From Thermodesulfobacteriota bacterium (GTDB lineage: Bacteria > Desulfobacterota > QYQD01): a stretch of 14,456 nt of DNA. Made by a program: the position numbers and the translations under genes. Below the pieces are notes generated by a model. That model ran no database searches. It was given only the letters and a program-made list of their open reading frames with translations, and was not told the origin of the DNA. Shown here piece by piece: positions 1 to 7,677 of this stretch (position 1 is its first letter; each line of letters starts with the position of its first letter). Location: the NCBI GenBank assembly GCA_030017815.1, contig JASEGX010000037.1, positions 1-14,456 of the forward strand, in the 5' to 3' direction.

Positions 1-282
1 GATACTTTACGCTGAAAATCTATCAGGCTTTCTGCAACTAATTCGGAGAAGAACCGTTTTTAAAAATTTTTTTACAATCCATCCTTTTCCATCTGCCAAG
101 CAAAATGTCGCCCGTTCATAGACGATGTCGCCTTTTATTCAATTTTTGAGGTATAGGCGACTATGTCGTTTGTACCTCCCTATGGACTACACCTCCTTTC
201 AGCTGTAGTATTTCATCTAATGGATCCCTTATCTTCATAAAATCCCTTATGCTTACATGTGGGTAACTTTATCATCAATATC
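1..282. other. Gene-free left edge
   Basis: No gene is supported in this stretch, which lies downstream of the oxidoreductase stop on the minus strand. Three copies of ATGTCG occur at 105, 125 and 163, and GTCGCC (127-132) and GGCGAC (156-161) form an inverted repeat. AAAGGAGGTG on the minus strand (190-199) looks like a ribosome site but has no start codon at useful distance. No clear terminator is seen. Confidence 0.5.
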
Positions 283-1494
283 TCACCACCCCTTGAATTC
301 GTCTTTATGACAACGGATGGGCACGGTGTCCGTGGCGACGAAACAGATATTGCAGTTGTCGCATCTGGCAACTGAGCTCTCGCCCGTCTTGAACTTATTT
401 GCCAGATCCGGCTCAAGCAGAAGCGGCCTTGCCATAGAAACGAAATCTGTCTTGCCCTCCCTGATAGCCGCCTCCATAAATGTCTTTGATCTCATGCCCC
501 CTACCGTAATAACAGGTAACGAGACCGCCTTCTTTACCCTGGCCGCAGTTTCCAGGTTATAGCCTTCCCTGAAGGACGGCTGGATTTTGGAAAGCACCGG
601 GGAGACCGCGTATCTTATGAAGAATTTGGCCACCCTGCCCATTTTGCAATACGGTCTCAAATACTTGAGGATACCTTCGGCAGGAAATTTACCCCGTGCC
701 ATGTAGAAACTGTCCTCGTTGCTTCCGGCGCTGATCTCGATGGCGTCGCAACAACCCGTGTCTTCCACCATCTTTGTAAAATGGACGCATTCGTCGGGTC
801 TTATCCCGTCTCGGGCATTCTCGAATGAGTTGAGTTTAATAAAGACCGGGTAGTCCCGGCCCACGGCATCCCGCACGGCCCGAAGGGTCTCGCCCACTAT
901 TCTAAACCTGTTCTCTAGGTGTCCTCCCCACCGGTCAGTCCTTTTATTGGAATGCCTTGACAGGAAGGTGGACAGAAGATAGCCGTGCGCGGCGTGTATC
1001 TGCACACCGTCATATCCGGCAATTTTCGCCCTTCGGGCAGCCGCTGCAAAATTTTCGATGATCTCAGCGATTTCAGGTTCAGACAGTTCCCGAGGCACCT
1101 CTTTATAAAAACGGTTCGGGACAGACGAGGGCGACACCAGTGTGGCTTCGCCTGTTTCCGAGGATAGTGTCTGCCTTCCACAATGAGCGATCTGGAGCGC
1201 TATCTTTCCTTCGATGTCGTGTATATTATTAACCATAGTCCTGTGCGCAGGTATCAGGTCGTCTGAGTCGATCATTGTCATGTGGTAAAGGGCACTCTTG
1301 CCATTCTGCATTATACCTGCGTAACCGGTAATAATTAGCCCTATGCCGCCTTCTATAAACCGCTTATAAAATTGAATTTGTCCCTCTGTCGGAACGCCTC
1401 TCCTGTCCGCAAGTCCCTCATGAGAGGCGGAACGTATCATTCTGTTTTTTAATTCAAGCGATCCTATCCTGCCGGGGCTGAACAACGCTTCCAT
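283..1494 (-). CDS. NADH:flavin oxidoreductase, Old Yellow Enzyme family, single-domain with Fe-S-type cysteines
   Basis: Predicted FMN-dependent ene-reductase of 403 residues. The whole protein is the TIM-barrel domain. It opens with the family-typical LFSPGRIGSLELKNRMIRS (4-22). QIHAAHGYLLSTFLS (165-179) carries the substrate-binding H167/H170 pair and Y172, and the phosphate-binding end is VGGMRS (331-336) and SMARPLL (353-359). After the barrel come four cysteines, C378-x2-C381-x2-C384-x10-C395, which resemble the 4Fe-4S ligands of 2,4-dienoyl-CoA reductase. The C-terminal FAD/NAD(P) domain of that larger enzyme is absent, because the protein stops eight residues after the last cysteine. 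The ATG follows GAGGA closely and lies 11 bases after the preceding gene, so the two are probably co-transcribed. The substrate cannot be read from sequence. Family assignment is secure; whether the cysteines bind a cluster is inference. Confidence 0.92.
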   Translation of the reverse strand: MEALFSPGRIGSLELKNRMIRSASHEGLADRRGVPTEGQIQFYKRFIEGGIGLIITGYAGIMQNGKSALYHMTMIDSDDLIPAHRTMVNNIHDIEGKIALQIAHCGRQTLSSETGEATLVSPSSVPNRFYKEVPRELSEPEIAEIIENFAAAARRAKIAGYDGVQIHAAHGYLLSTFLSRHSNKRTDRWGGHLENRFRIVGETLRAVRDAVGRDYPVFIKLNSFENARDGIRPDECVHFTKMVEDTGCCDAIEISAGSNEDSFYMARGKFPAEGILKYLRPYCKMGRVAKFFIRYAVSPVLSKIQPSFREGYNLETAARVKKAVSLPVITVGGMRSKTFMEAAIREGKTDFVSMARPLLLEPDLANKFKTGESSVARCDNCNICFVATDTVPIRCHKDEFKGW

Positions 1495-1505
1495 GCTTCC
1501 TCACG

Positions 1506-2078
1506 CTACACTTCAATAATCTTTGACTTCTTTTTTAACCACAGGCCGAAAAAGACCGAGGCTATAATAAAATAGCCCATAGCGCCAAGCCACGCAAAGA
1601 AGAAGGAAGGGGTACCGAATGTTGCAGTCTGCCTTGGTAAGGCGTGGTACTGGGCATAAGTGCCCACGTAATACCAGGTGAACGGCCGCAGAAAAAAGGG
1701 TAGCAGGGTCACAATCACGCCAGCGGCACACAGTCTTTTTACCGTCCGGTCCTTACCCTGTCTGTAAAGCCTGTGGGCAAGCATATAACTGGCGCAGCCT
1801 ATCATTACCATGGCCATGTAAAAGCCTACATAAAAAAACGAAACAGCAGGATTGCCGGCAGGTTTTTCCACCCATTCCCATCGGTACATACATTCCCAGG
1901 CCGGCCAGCAGATGAGAAGAAAAAGTCCCGCGGGAGCAAACAGGAGGGCGAAATATACGGCCATAGGCCCCATCAGCCTATGCATGAAAAGGCGTTTTTC
2001 CTTTTTGAGATATCCCCTGCTCAAAAAGGCGAAAATCTGGCCGGCTGCAAATGCCCCCGGCAAATCCACCTGCACCAT
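1506..2078 (-). CDS. Small integral membrane protein, unknown function
   Basis: A 190-residue protein with about four hydrophobic segments near residues 38-58, 80-102, 117-138 and 158-182, separated by short basic loops (KKEKR near 25-29, RLYRQGKDR around 103-111, KKKSK at the C-terminus). The C-terminal KKK suggests that end faces the cytoplasm. I recognise no family signature or catalytic motif. The ATG at 2078 is preceded by GAGAGG at good spacing. A start at the internal ATG (1985) would remove about 31 residues and leave all four segments intact. It begins 87 bases after the upstream helical protein and ends 11 bases before the flavin oxidoreductase. It might be a membrane partner of that enzyme, but nothing in the sequence proves it. 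Confidence 0.75.
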   Translation of the reverse strand: MVQVDLPGAFAAGQIFAFLSRGYLKKEKRLFMHRLMGPMAVYFALLFAPAGLFLLICWPAWECMYRWEWVEKPAGNPAVSFFYVGFYMAMVMIGCASYMLAHRLYRQGKDRTVKRLCAAGVIVTLLPFFLRPFTWYYVGTYAQYHALPRQTATFGTPSFFFAWLGAMGYFIIASVFFGLWLKKKSKIIEV

Positions 2079-2165
2079 AACGCCTCTCTCTGTACCGGAT
2101 TCCCCTTTGCTATGACAATCAGCGTCTTGGCCAAGGGCAAGAAAATAGCGGTCCCCTTGCCCACG

Positions 2166-3050
2166 TTATTCAGATAATATAATACACGACGTCCCCGGGA
2201 CAGGAATATCACCGGTTATTTTCAGAAAGGCAAAAAAGGCCTCCGGCCACTTACTTTGAAAGGCAAACAGCCTCCCCATTATTCCATGTAGAATTACACG
2301 GCTTCGAGCATCCGGTACTATCTCCGGATATTTTTCGGCTAGTCTCAGAGCGACAGCGGCGTCGTCGAGGTAGCCTCTATCCGTAAACAGCACGTCATCC
2401 AATATTTCTCCGGTCTCAAAAGAAAAACATGACTGCCCGAGGCTGAGGGCCGCAGTGTAAAATGATCTGAGCCCATTGTGGTCTTTACCCGAGAGCGGGG
2501 CAGGGGTAAGTAAGGCCGCCTGCGCCTTATCTTTAAACCTTCTTATAATCTCCAGCCAATGCTTTTTAGCCTCCCGGAGGTTACCCTTTAAACGCCATAG
2601 CTCAGCTTGACAGGAAAGTATATCTTCATGATTGGCGCCGATCTTATCTGCTGCCTTAAGGTGCTCTTCAGCCCTGGATATAAGGGTATCCAGCGGAAAA
2701 TCCAAATCACTTGGGCCTGATTTGAAGTATTCGTAGAGCTCCAGAAAGACTCCAGCCAAGGCAATATGATCAACAGCAGAGAGTAAATTGTACTCCGCCC
2801 CCTGTAACTTTGGAGTTGATGGGGATGCCTCTAAACTATCAGCCCAGCCGGGCATGTCCTTTTCTTTTTTATCAACCTCATCGGCCAGGTAGAGAAATCT
2901 GTATGCGGCTGTAATCCCTTGCCCCGTTCCGGTATCCTTCAGTATCTCAATAGCGGCCTTGGCCACGATTCGGACGTCTTCAGTACGTCCGGCCATAAGG
3001 CACACGTCGGCATAGCGCAAGAGCAGTCGTCCCAGTTCTTCCATATCCAC
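2166..3050 (-). CDS. Hypothetical helical (TPR-like) protein
   Basis: A 294-residue protein, mostly amphipathic helices with alanine and leucine at regular spacing, as in tetratricopeptide or similar solenoids. The best helix-turn-helix units are around residues 8-38, 124-170 (RAEEHLKAADKIGANHED, then LWRLKGNLREAKKHW) and 228-275. A polar linker lies at about 60-82. There is no signal peptide or membrane segment, so it is predicted cytoplasmic. The start is GTG at 3050, with GGAGA six bases upstream; an ATG two codons later is less well spaced. It begins 18 bases after the stop of the cysteine peptidase, which fits co-transcription. A scaffold or adaptor for the neighbouring enzymes is a reasonable guess, but I do not recognise a named family. 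Confidence 0.75.
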   Translation of the reverse strand: MDMEELGRLLLRYADVCLMAGRTEDVRIVAKAAIEILKDTGTGQGITAAYRFLYLADEVDKKEKDMPGWADSLEASPSTPKLQGAEYNLLSAVDHIALAGVFLELYEYFKSGPSDLDFPLDTLISRAEEHLKAADKIGANHEDILSCQAELWRLKGNLREAKKHWLEIIRRFKDKAQAALLTPAPLSGKDHNGLRSFYTAALSLGQSCFSFETGEILDDVLFTDRGYLDDAAVALRLAEKYPEIVPDARSRVILHGIMGRLFAFQSKWPEAFFAFLKITGDIPVPGTSCIILSE

Positions 3051-3068
3051 TTTATATCTCCACGATTC

Positions 3069-3941
3069 TCAGGCCTTGAATTCTCCGGTATCCACCCATT
3101 CCTTCTTAAGAATAGACCAGAAGTCCTCGGCCAGTCCTTTTAGCACGTATTCATACGGCAGCCAGCCGTAGCCGCCATCGCCCCAGCCTGTACCCCACGA
3201 GTTTCTGATAAGAAGGGCCCCGGTGGTTTCAACGCCGCACCGCCCGGTATTCTTGATCTTTATCTTGTCATCATAGCCCACGGCTACAATAGCGTGGCCG
3301 CCTAATATCCTTTCCCCCCGGCAAGGAAAAGGTATCTTACCTGTCTTGTCCGCCTGATCGATGGAGCTATAGACCGTAAACCCAAACATGGAGGGATGAC
3401 CTACGGCCAGGTAAGTCTTTATTCGATTAAGCAGGATATCTCCCGGGGTCCCGGGCGGGTCATGGCGGTAGTATTGGATAGCCTGGTAATTTTGGGCAAA
3501 GGCATAACAAAAGGCCGGCGGCTCCTCGTCAAAATCGGCGATTACGTAACGCCAGTACTCTTCCGGCGGCACGCCGAAGAGGACTAGGGCGCCCATAGTA
3601 CTCCGTAAAAACGCCCCGGTATCCCCGGTCCAGTGGAGGAGATTGCGGGTGACCTTGTAAAGAAATAGTCGGGAGGCATCGATGTGCCTTCCAAAGGCGC
3701 GCCTCTCGTAATATTCTACAATCCCTACACCCGCCTGGGCCGTGCATGACCCGAGGGATTCCTGATCCTCAATGGGTGAGCACCACGGCCTTAAATCGAC
3801 CGAGGTAGGCTGCTTCACTTTGGCCTTCAGGACGCCGGTGGGCGCCAGCACCTTGTTGATCTCTTCTTGCTCCTCTGTGTAATCCCTGAAATCAGGATAG
3901 TCAGGAAGCCACCCTAAAGCTGGTCTATCAGATTTGCTCAT
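3069..3941 (-). CDS. Papain-like C1 family cysteine peptidase
   Basis: A 290-residue predicted cysteine endopeptidase of the papain clan. The visible catalytic set is Q60 (oxyanion hole), C66 in LGSCTAQA (63-70), H216 in LGGHAIVAVGYDD (213-225) and N247 in IRNSWGTGWGDGGYGW (245-260). The tryptophan that follows the active cysteine in papain is threonine here, as I remember for many bacterial C1 proteins of the LGSCTA type. The N-terminus (GWLPDYPDFRDYT, 10-22) is short, with no inhibitory propeptide and no signal peptide. I chose the ATG at 3941 because AAGGAGG sits about eight bases upstream; an ATG at 3965 would overlap the amylase stop and bypass that site. It starts 13 bases after the glycosidase gene. 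It may process an operon product, but the target is unknown. Confidence 0.9.
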   Translation of the reverse strand: MSKSDRPALGWLPDYPDFRDYTEEQEEINKVLAPTGVLKAKVKQPTSVDLRPWCSPIEDQESLGSCTAQAGVGIVEYYERRAFGRHIDASRLFLYKVTRNLLHWTGDTGAFLRSTMGALVLFGVPPEEYWRYVIADFDEEPPAFCYAFAQNYQAIQYYRHDPPGTPGDILLNRIKTYLAVGHPSMFGFTVYSSIDQADKTGKIPFPCRGERILGGHAIVAVGYDDKIKIKNTGRCGVETTGALLIRNSWGTGWGDGGYGWLPYEYVLKGLAEDFWSILKKEWVDTGEFKA

Positions 3942-3954
3942 GTTTAAGTCCTCC

Positions 3955-5676
3955 TTATGGAACAATGATTTTAAATATTGCTATTTCGTGAGGCTGCAGG
4001 TCGGTGTGAACTATATGCCGTCCGCTTACCTCGGTTATCTTTACTTTTGACCGCGCGTCCAGAAGGTTAACCATTTCTTTATCGGTGGGAGAAAGGTTGC
4101 TATCTACGGTTATGAAGTCATCTCTTGGTTCGGCGTCGAGGTTCATGGCCACCAGTATCTCGGTACTGTCGAGAATACGGGAATAGGCCAGAGTAGAACG
4201 GCCGTCGATAGGATAACCGAAATCAAGGCCATTTCCTGATATCTCCCGGAAGTATTGCCTTCCATAACGCAGGGCAGGCTCTTCCCCTCTTATCTCTGCG
4301 ATGCGGGATATCTCTTTATAGATGGGATTATCCGGGTTAAAGAAATGGTGTCCTGCAGTATTGAAGGCCCCCCAGTTGCCGCCGAACATACATTCACGTA
4401 TGTACTTATCATGGTCACCTCCGCCATCGAACCCCTGCTCTGTCCCATAGTAGAGGCAGGGGACGCCGATGCTTGTGAGCAGATAACCTATGGCCAGAAC
4501 GGCCTGTCTCTGGAAGGGATCGTTATGGAGAAACCTGGCCCTTGGCGAGCGACCAATCTGGTCGTGGTTGTCAATAAAAGTCACAAAATATTCGCCGGCG
4601 CGGCCGTGGTCGCTATATAATTCCCGGAATTCTTCATATCTTTTTCTGAGTTCAGCCGGATTTGTAAATCCCTTTATTACCCCTTCCAGTATCCCCCACA
4701 AGGGGAAGTCAAGGGCGGCGTCCAGGGAAGGAAAACGTTCGTTGGTACCAGGAATGCGGGCATTGCGACCGATATACTGGTCGATAAAACGGTCGTCGCC
4801 GATGATCTCTCCGAACAATAAAAAGTTCTTTTTGCCGAAGCTCTGGGCATATTCCCTTATGGCCGCACAGAATATGGCTGTACTGGACTCTTCGAGGTGC
4901 TTGACCGCATCCAGACGGTAGCCATCCACATCGGTGACGGCAATCCAGTACTTATGCACGTCGATGAGTGCCCGCAAGAGGCCACGATCTGAGGTGTCAA
5001 GCTCCTTTAGGGTACAAAAGTCGCCGTCCCTCGCCTCCGGGAATGTGTCCCAGTTTCGTATCTCGCCCTTTCGCCTGTACCACTCGGGATTTTGGAATTC
5101 TACCGGCCAGACCGCATCATCCGGCCACTCGAGGCCTGATCCCGGATTGACCTCCCGCCAGAAACCAAAGGGAAATCTCTGTCCCCCACAGTAATCGTAG
5201 CGGTAGCCTCCTGGATAAGCCCAGTTGTCACCGGTATGGTTCAGGACTATATCGAGGATTACAAACATCCCCATCCTGTGGGCCTTTTTTACCAGGGTCT
5301 GTAAGTCTTTAACCGTCCCGAAGCGGGGGTCGATATCGAGAAAATTCTGGATGCCATAGCCGTGGTAGGTGTTGATCTCCCTCCGGTTCTTAAATATGGG
5401 ACTTAACCATACGGCCGTACAGCCCAGGCCTTTTATATAGTCGAGTCTCTCAGCAATACCTTTCAGTGTCCCGCCCTGCCATTTTTCGCCTTCTTCATCA
5501 TTTCTGCCGGTGGGAGTTGATCCGGGTACGAATGGAGGGATATCACCTTTCCCGCTGTTAAACCGGTCCACCAAGAGGAAATAGACGAACTGGTCCCGCC
5601 AGTCTGGAGGCGAAGGGAAAACCTTGCCAACCGGTTTAAACCTTATTTCGGAAAGGCTTTTAGGTTTGTCAAGCAT
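3955..5676 (-). CDS. GH13 alpha-amylase-family glycoside hydrolase
   Basis: A 573-residue enzyme expected to cleave or transfer alpha-glucosidic bonds. All four GH13 signature regions are present: DIVLNH (142-147); GYRLDAVKH (252-260) with nucleophile D256; LFGE (287-290) with acid/base E290; and FIDNHD (367-372) with stabilising D372. The N-terminal QFVYFLLVDRFNSG is the usual first barrel strand, and a beta-sandwich C-domain occupies about 480-573. There is no signal peptide, so it is predicted cytoplasmic. The frame is open upstream to 5826, but those codons lie inside the M15 peptidase gene. The ATG at 5676, eight bases after that stop, leaves a normal family N-terminus, though its ribosome site (AGGTAAG) is weak. 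The specific substrate (starch, trehalose, maltodextrin) cannot be decided. A polysaccharide enzyme between two peptidase genes is unusual. Confidence 0.93.
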   Translation of the reverse strand: MLDKPKSLSEIRFKPVGKVFPSPPDWRDQFVYFLLVDRFNSGKGDIPPFVPGSTPTGRNDEEGEKWQGGTLKGIAERLDYIKGLGCTAVWLSPIFKNRREINTYHGYGIQNFLDIDPRFGTVKDLQTLVKKAHRMGMFVILDIVLNHTGDNWAYPGGYRYDYCGGQRFPFGFWREVNPGSGLEWPDDAVWPVEFQNPEWYRRKGEIRNWDTFPEARDGDFCTLKELDTSDRGLLRALIDVHKYWIAVTDVDGYRLDAVKHLEESSTAIFCAAIREYAQSFGKKNFLLFGEIIGDDRFIDQYIGRNARIPGTNERFPSLDAALDFPLWGILEGVIKGFTNPAELRKRYEEFRELYSDHGRAGEYFVTFIDNHDQIGRSPRARFLHNDPFQRQAVLAIGYLLTSIGVPCLYYGTEQGFDGGGDHDKYIRECMFGGNWGAFNTAGHHFFNPDNPIYKEISRIAEIRGEEPALRYGRQYFREISGNGLDFGYPIDGRSTLAYSRILDSTEILVAMNLDAEPRDDFITVDSNLSPTDKEMVNLLDARSKVKITEVSGRHIVHTDLQPHEIAIFKIIVP

Positions 5677-5683
5677 ACGGCTC

Positions 5684-6403
5684 TTACCTATCCAGGCAAT
5701 ACTGAAAGTGCATGGCGTCCGGTTTTGACCATCTTCCGCCCCAAATGAAGCCAACGTCCTCAAAGCAGGCGGCGAACTCTTCCGACATTTCGAAGTCTCT
5801 TTGCCCAAAGGCATTCCAGGCGGCATTTACGTCTATAGCTACGGCCCAGGAGTGAACGGACCAAGTGGACCCGCCCCGTTTCAGCCGGGGGTTAAAACAC
5901 CCGTCAAAGGTCTTGAGATCATTTGATAAGCCGCGCTCGGTCAGGTTTTTGAAGGCCAGTCGCAGTTTCGGAACTACAAACCGGTGGGCCCTGAATCCAA
6001 ACCAGTCTGCATGTTCAAATATCTTTATGGTCTCTGTCGCGGTTTTGTAATAGACTTGGCTGAGGGCATCTTTCCATTCTGACAGGTCGCAGCGTACCAG
6101 GTTCTGTTCAGCCCAGCCAGCCAGCCGGAAGTCTCCGAAGATATCCAAGCATAATGCCTCAGATGGTGGTGCATCCAGAGAAGTAACTGTTTCGGGCATA
6201 GCCTCTGCAAATAGGGCCTGCCAGGTCTGATTGCCCACGATACCATCGGCATCTATTTTCTTATCCTGCTGGAATCTTAAAACCGCCCTTTCCGTCTTCG
6301 GCCCGAAAAAGCCGTCAACCTCTCCAGATTCGTAACCCAGTTGGTTGAGTCTTTCCTGCAACCTTCTTACAAGTTTGCCCTGGCTATCTCTTTTAAGGAA
6401 CAT
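5684..6403 (-). CDS. Peptidoglycan-binding domain plus M15-type D-Ala-D-Ala/L-Ala-D-Glu peptidase
   Basis: A 239-residue two-domain cell-wall enzyme. Residues 1-65 form a PG_binding_1 repeat, with LVRRLQERLNQLGY, VDGFFGPKTERAVLRFQ and DGIVGNQTW. Residues 90-239 form a zinc peptidase of the M15/VanY type: SVHSWAVAIDVNAAWN (182-197) supplies H184 and D191, and PDAMHFQY (228-235) supplies H232 with D229 as likely catalytic acid. Such enzymes cut stem-peptide bonds in peptidoglycan. No signal peptide is visible, which recalls phage endolysins, but there are no holin or phage genes nearby. The ATG at 6403 has AAGGTGA upstream at good spacing. It is followed almost directly by the amylase gene. Domain calls are firm; the exact bond cleaved and the export route are not known. 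Confidence 0.92.
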   Translation of the reverse strand: MFLKRDSQGKLVRRLQERLNQLGYESGEVDGFFGPKTERAVLRFQQDKKIDADGIVGNQTWQALFAEAMPETVTSLDAPPSEALCLDIFGDFRLAGWAEQNLVRCDLSEWKDALSQVYYKTATETIKIFEHADWFGFRAHRFVVPKLRLAFKNLTERGLSNDLKTFDGCFNPRLKRGGSTWSVHSWAVAIDVNAAWNAFGQRDFEMSEEFAACFEDVGFIWGGRWSKPDAMHFQYCLDR

Positions 6404-6478
6404 ACAGTCACCTTTTGACGGAATTTAATACGGCAGCTTAAACCGTTTGACCCGTTTGAACTGTTGTAACAGTCTCCA

Positions 6479-7285
6479 TTACTTCTTCACCGGGGCAGGT
6501 GTCTCCTGGGTATTAAGAAGATCGGTAATCAGGCAGTCCATGCGCGGCCTGTCTCTCGGACTCAGGTAATTCTCCGGGAAAATAACTATCTTTACCTTAG
6601 CCCTTTCCCCTTTTAAGTCTATTCCTGAGAGCACTACAGAATATCTCATGGCATTTATAGTACTATTGTCCACATAGGGCATATCGAAGTATGTTACCTC
6701 GAAGCCGTTTTCATCCTCCGGTAAGGTACTTATGCGAATACTGCCTTCGTTTACCTGTAATAGTTTCATATCCAGAGGCCCGTACCGGGTAACCTTCCCT
6801 TTTTCAAGCCAACCCGGCTCCCATACTTCACCCCCGCTTCCCTCCAGTTCCACGATCTGGTGGCCGACAGTATCCTTAGCTACCTTCCGGAGTTCCATCC
6901 TGTGCAGGCTTGAGGTCAGTTTTCTGTCCAGGTGTTCAAAGAGGGGCTTGACGTTCAGGTATTCCTGAAAATTGAGGGCAATCAGCTTTAAAAATAGTAG
7001 TTGGGCCTCTTCGTCTTTTTTTTCAAAATAATGATTCATGAGCTGTTCAAACATCTTGGCCCTCAGGTTGGACTCCGAGGTCTCCCGGTTACTCATGGTC
7101 TGTACAAAAAGCTGGGCTTTCCGGTTGATTTCGGCCTCTCTTTCCCGGCTATTGTTTGCCCAGATGCCGTAGAGGGTAATGGCCCCGGAAATGACGGCTA
7201 TGCCAATTCCCTTTATAACGATATCTGCCTTGTCCCAGGCATCTTTTCTTTTGTCATTTGTCTTATTACTTTGTTCCTGTGACAT
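6479..7285 (-). CDS. Membrane-anchored protein of unknown function
   Basis: A 268-residue protein with a charged N-terminus, one hydrophobic segment at about 22-43 (IVIKGIGIAVISGAITLYGI) and a long polar helix at about 44-110 rich in E, R, K and Q (probably coiled coil). The C-terminal part (about 140-245) is predicted beta-rich, ending in a KIVIFPENYLSPRDRPRMD stretch. No known domain is recognised. The segment could be a membrane anchor leaving most of the protein on one side. I prefer the ATG at 7285; a TTG at 7306 would add seven residues and overlap the preceding stop. The spacing of 14 bases after the secreted small protein implies co-expression. A 75-base gap to the peptidase gene contains CAAACGG repeats and a weak five-pair hairpin. 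Confidence 0.75.
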   Translation of the reverse strand: MSQEQSNKTNDKRKDAWDKADIVIKGIGIAVISGAITLYGIWANNSREREAEINRKAQLFVQTMSNRETSESNLRAKMFEQLMNHYFEKKDEEAQLLFLKLIALNFQEYLNVKPLFEHLDRKLTSSLHRMELRKVAKDTVGHQIVELEGSGGEVWEPGWLEKGKVTRYGPLDMKLLQVNEGSIRISTLPEDENGFEVTYFDMPYVDNSTINAMRYSVVLSGIDLKGERAKVKIVIFPENYLSPRDRPRMDCLITDLLNTQETPAPVKK

Positions 7286-7299
7286 AGCTTTGTCTTCGC

Positions 7300-7629
7300 C
7301 TACCAATCAACCCGAAATCTCCACCTGCCGGGTATTTCAACTTCAAAGGTCTGTTCGTTACCTTTCTCAGATATACTCAGTCCATATCTTCCATCGGGTG
7401 CGTCTAAGGTAAAAATTCCCTTGCCATCGGTAAATGTGGTCTTGGGTTCGCGGCCAAATAAGCTGATCCTCACGTATTTTTTAAGGTCTCCCTTCCGGCC
7501 AATGACTGTCCCTTCCAGCTTACCGGCCTGAACTGTGGATGGGAGGAAAAACACCAGGGCGAGAAATAGAACAGTGACACAGGATATTTTTCTGATTTCC
7601 AGGCGCTGGAAGGATGTTGTTAGATGCAT
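7300..7629 (-). CDS. Small secreted beta-sandwich (carboxypeptidase regulatory-like) protein
   Basis: A 109-residue protein with a Sec signal peptide: basic residues up to K14, hydrophobic core VTVLFLALVFFLP (18-30) and likely cleavage at VQA-GK (after residue 35). The mature 74 residues match the pattern of a CarboxypepD_reg/SpaA-like fold: GTVIGRKG at the first strand, TFTDGKGIFTLDAPDGRYGLSI (65-86, written here by its D68-G69 and D79-G80 turns) in the middle, then a last strand around 93-107. This is a binding or structural domain, not an enzyme. The start ATG has GGAGG five bases upstream, which is strong. It lies 48 bases after the third beta-protein gene. It is the only operon product with a clear signal peptide, so at least one part of the system works in the periplasm or outside. 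Confidence 0.8.
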   Translation of the reverse strand: MHLTTSFQRLEIRKISCVTVLFLALVFFLPSTVQAGKLEGTVIGRKGDLKKYVRISLFGREPKTTFTDGKGIFTLDAPDGRYGLSISEKGNEQTFEVEIPGRWRFRVDW

Positions 7630-7677
7630 GGGTTCCTCCGTAAGATTCGTCAGAGGTCAGGTCAAGCCGTGAAACAC

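Noticed and set aside
163..240. Possible 25-residue peptide gene on the plus strand (MSFVPPYG start)
   Set aside because: A GAGGT lies upstream, but such short frames are expected by chance and there is no supporting context.
1773..2177. Plus-strand frame of 134 codons opposite the membrane protein
   Set aside because: It has no ribosome site or recognisable motif, and the minus-strand frame has clear membrane segments and fits the operon spacing.
3942..3965. Longer start for the C1 peptidase
   Set aside because: It would overlap the amylase stop and place the strong AAGGAGG site inside the coding sequence; the ATG at 3941 fits that site.
4255..4921. Plus-strand open frames opposite the glycosidase
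   Set aside because: The minus strand carries all four GH13 motifs in this interval; the opposing frames are by-products of that coding sequence.
5677..5826. Longer N-terminus for the amylase-family protein
   Set aside because: These 50 codons lie within the M15 peptidase gene, show no GH13 similarity, and the ATG at 5676 gives the normal family N-terminus directly after the peptidase stop.
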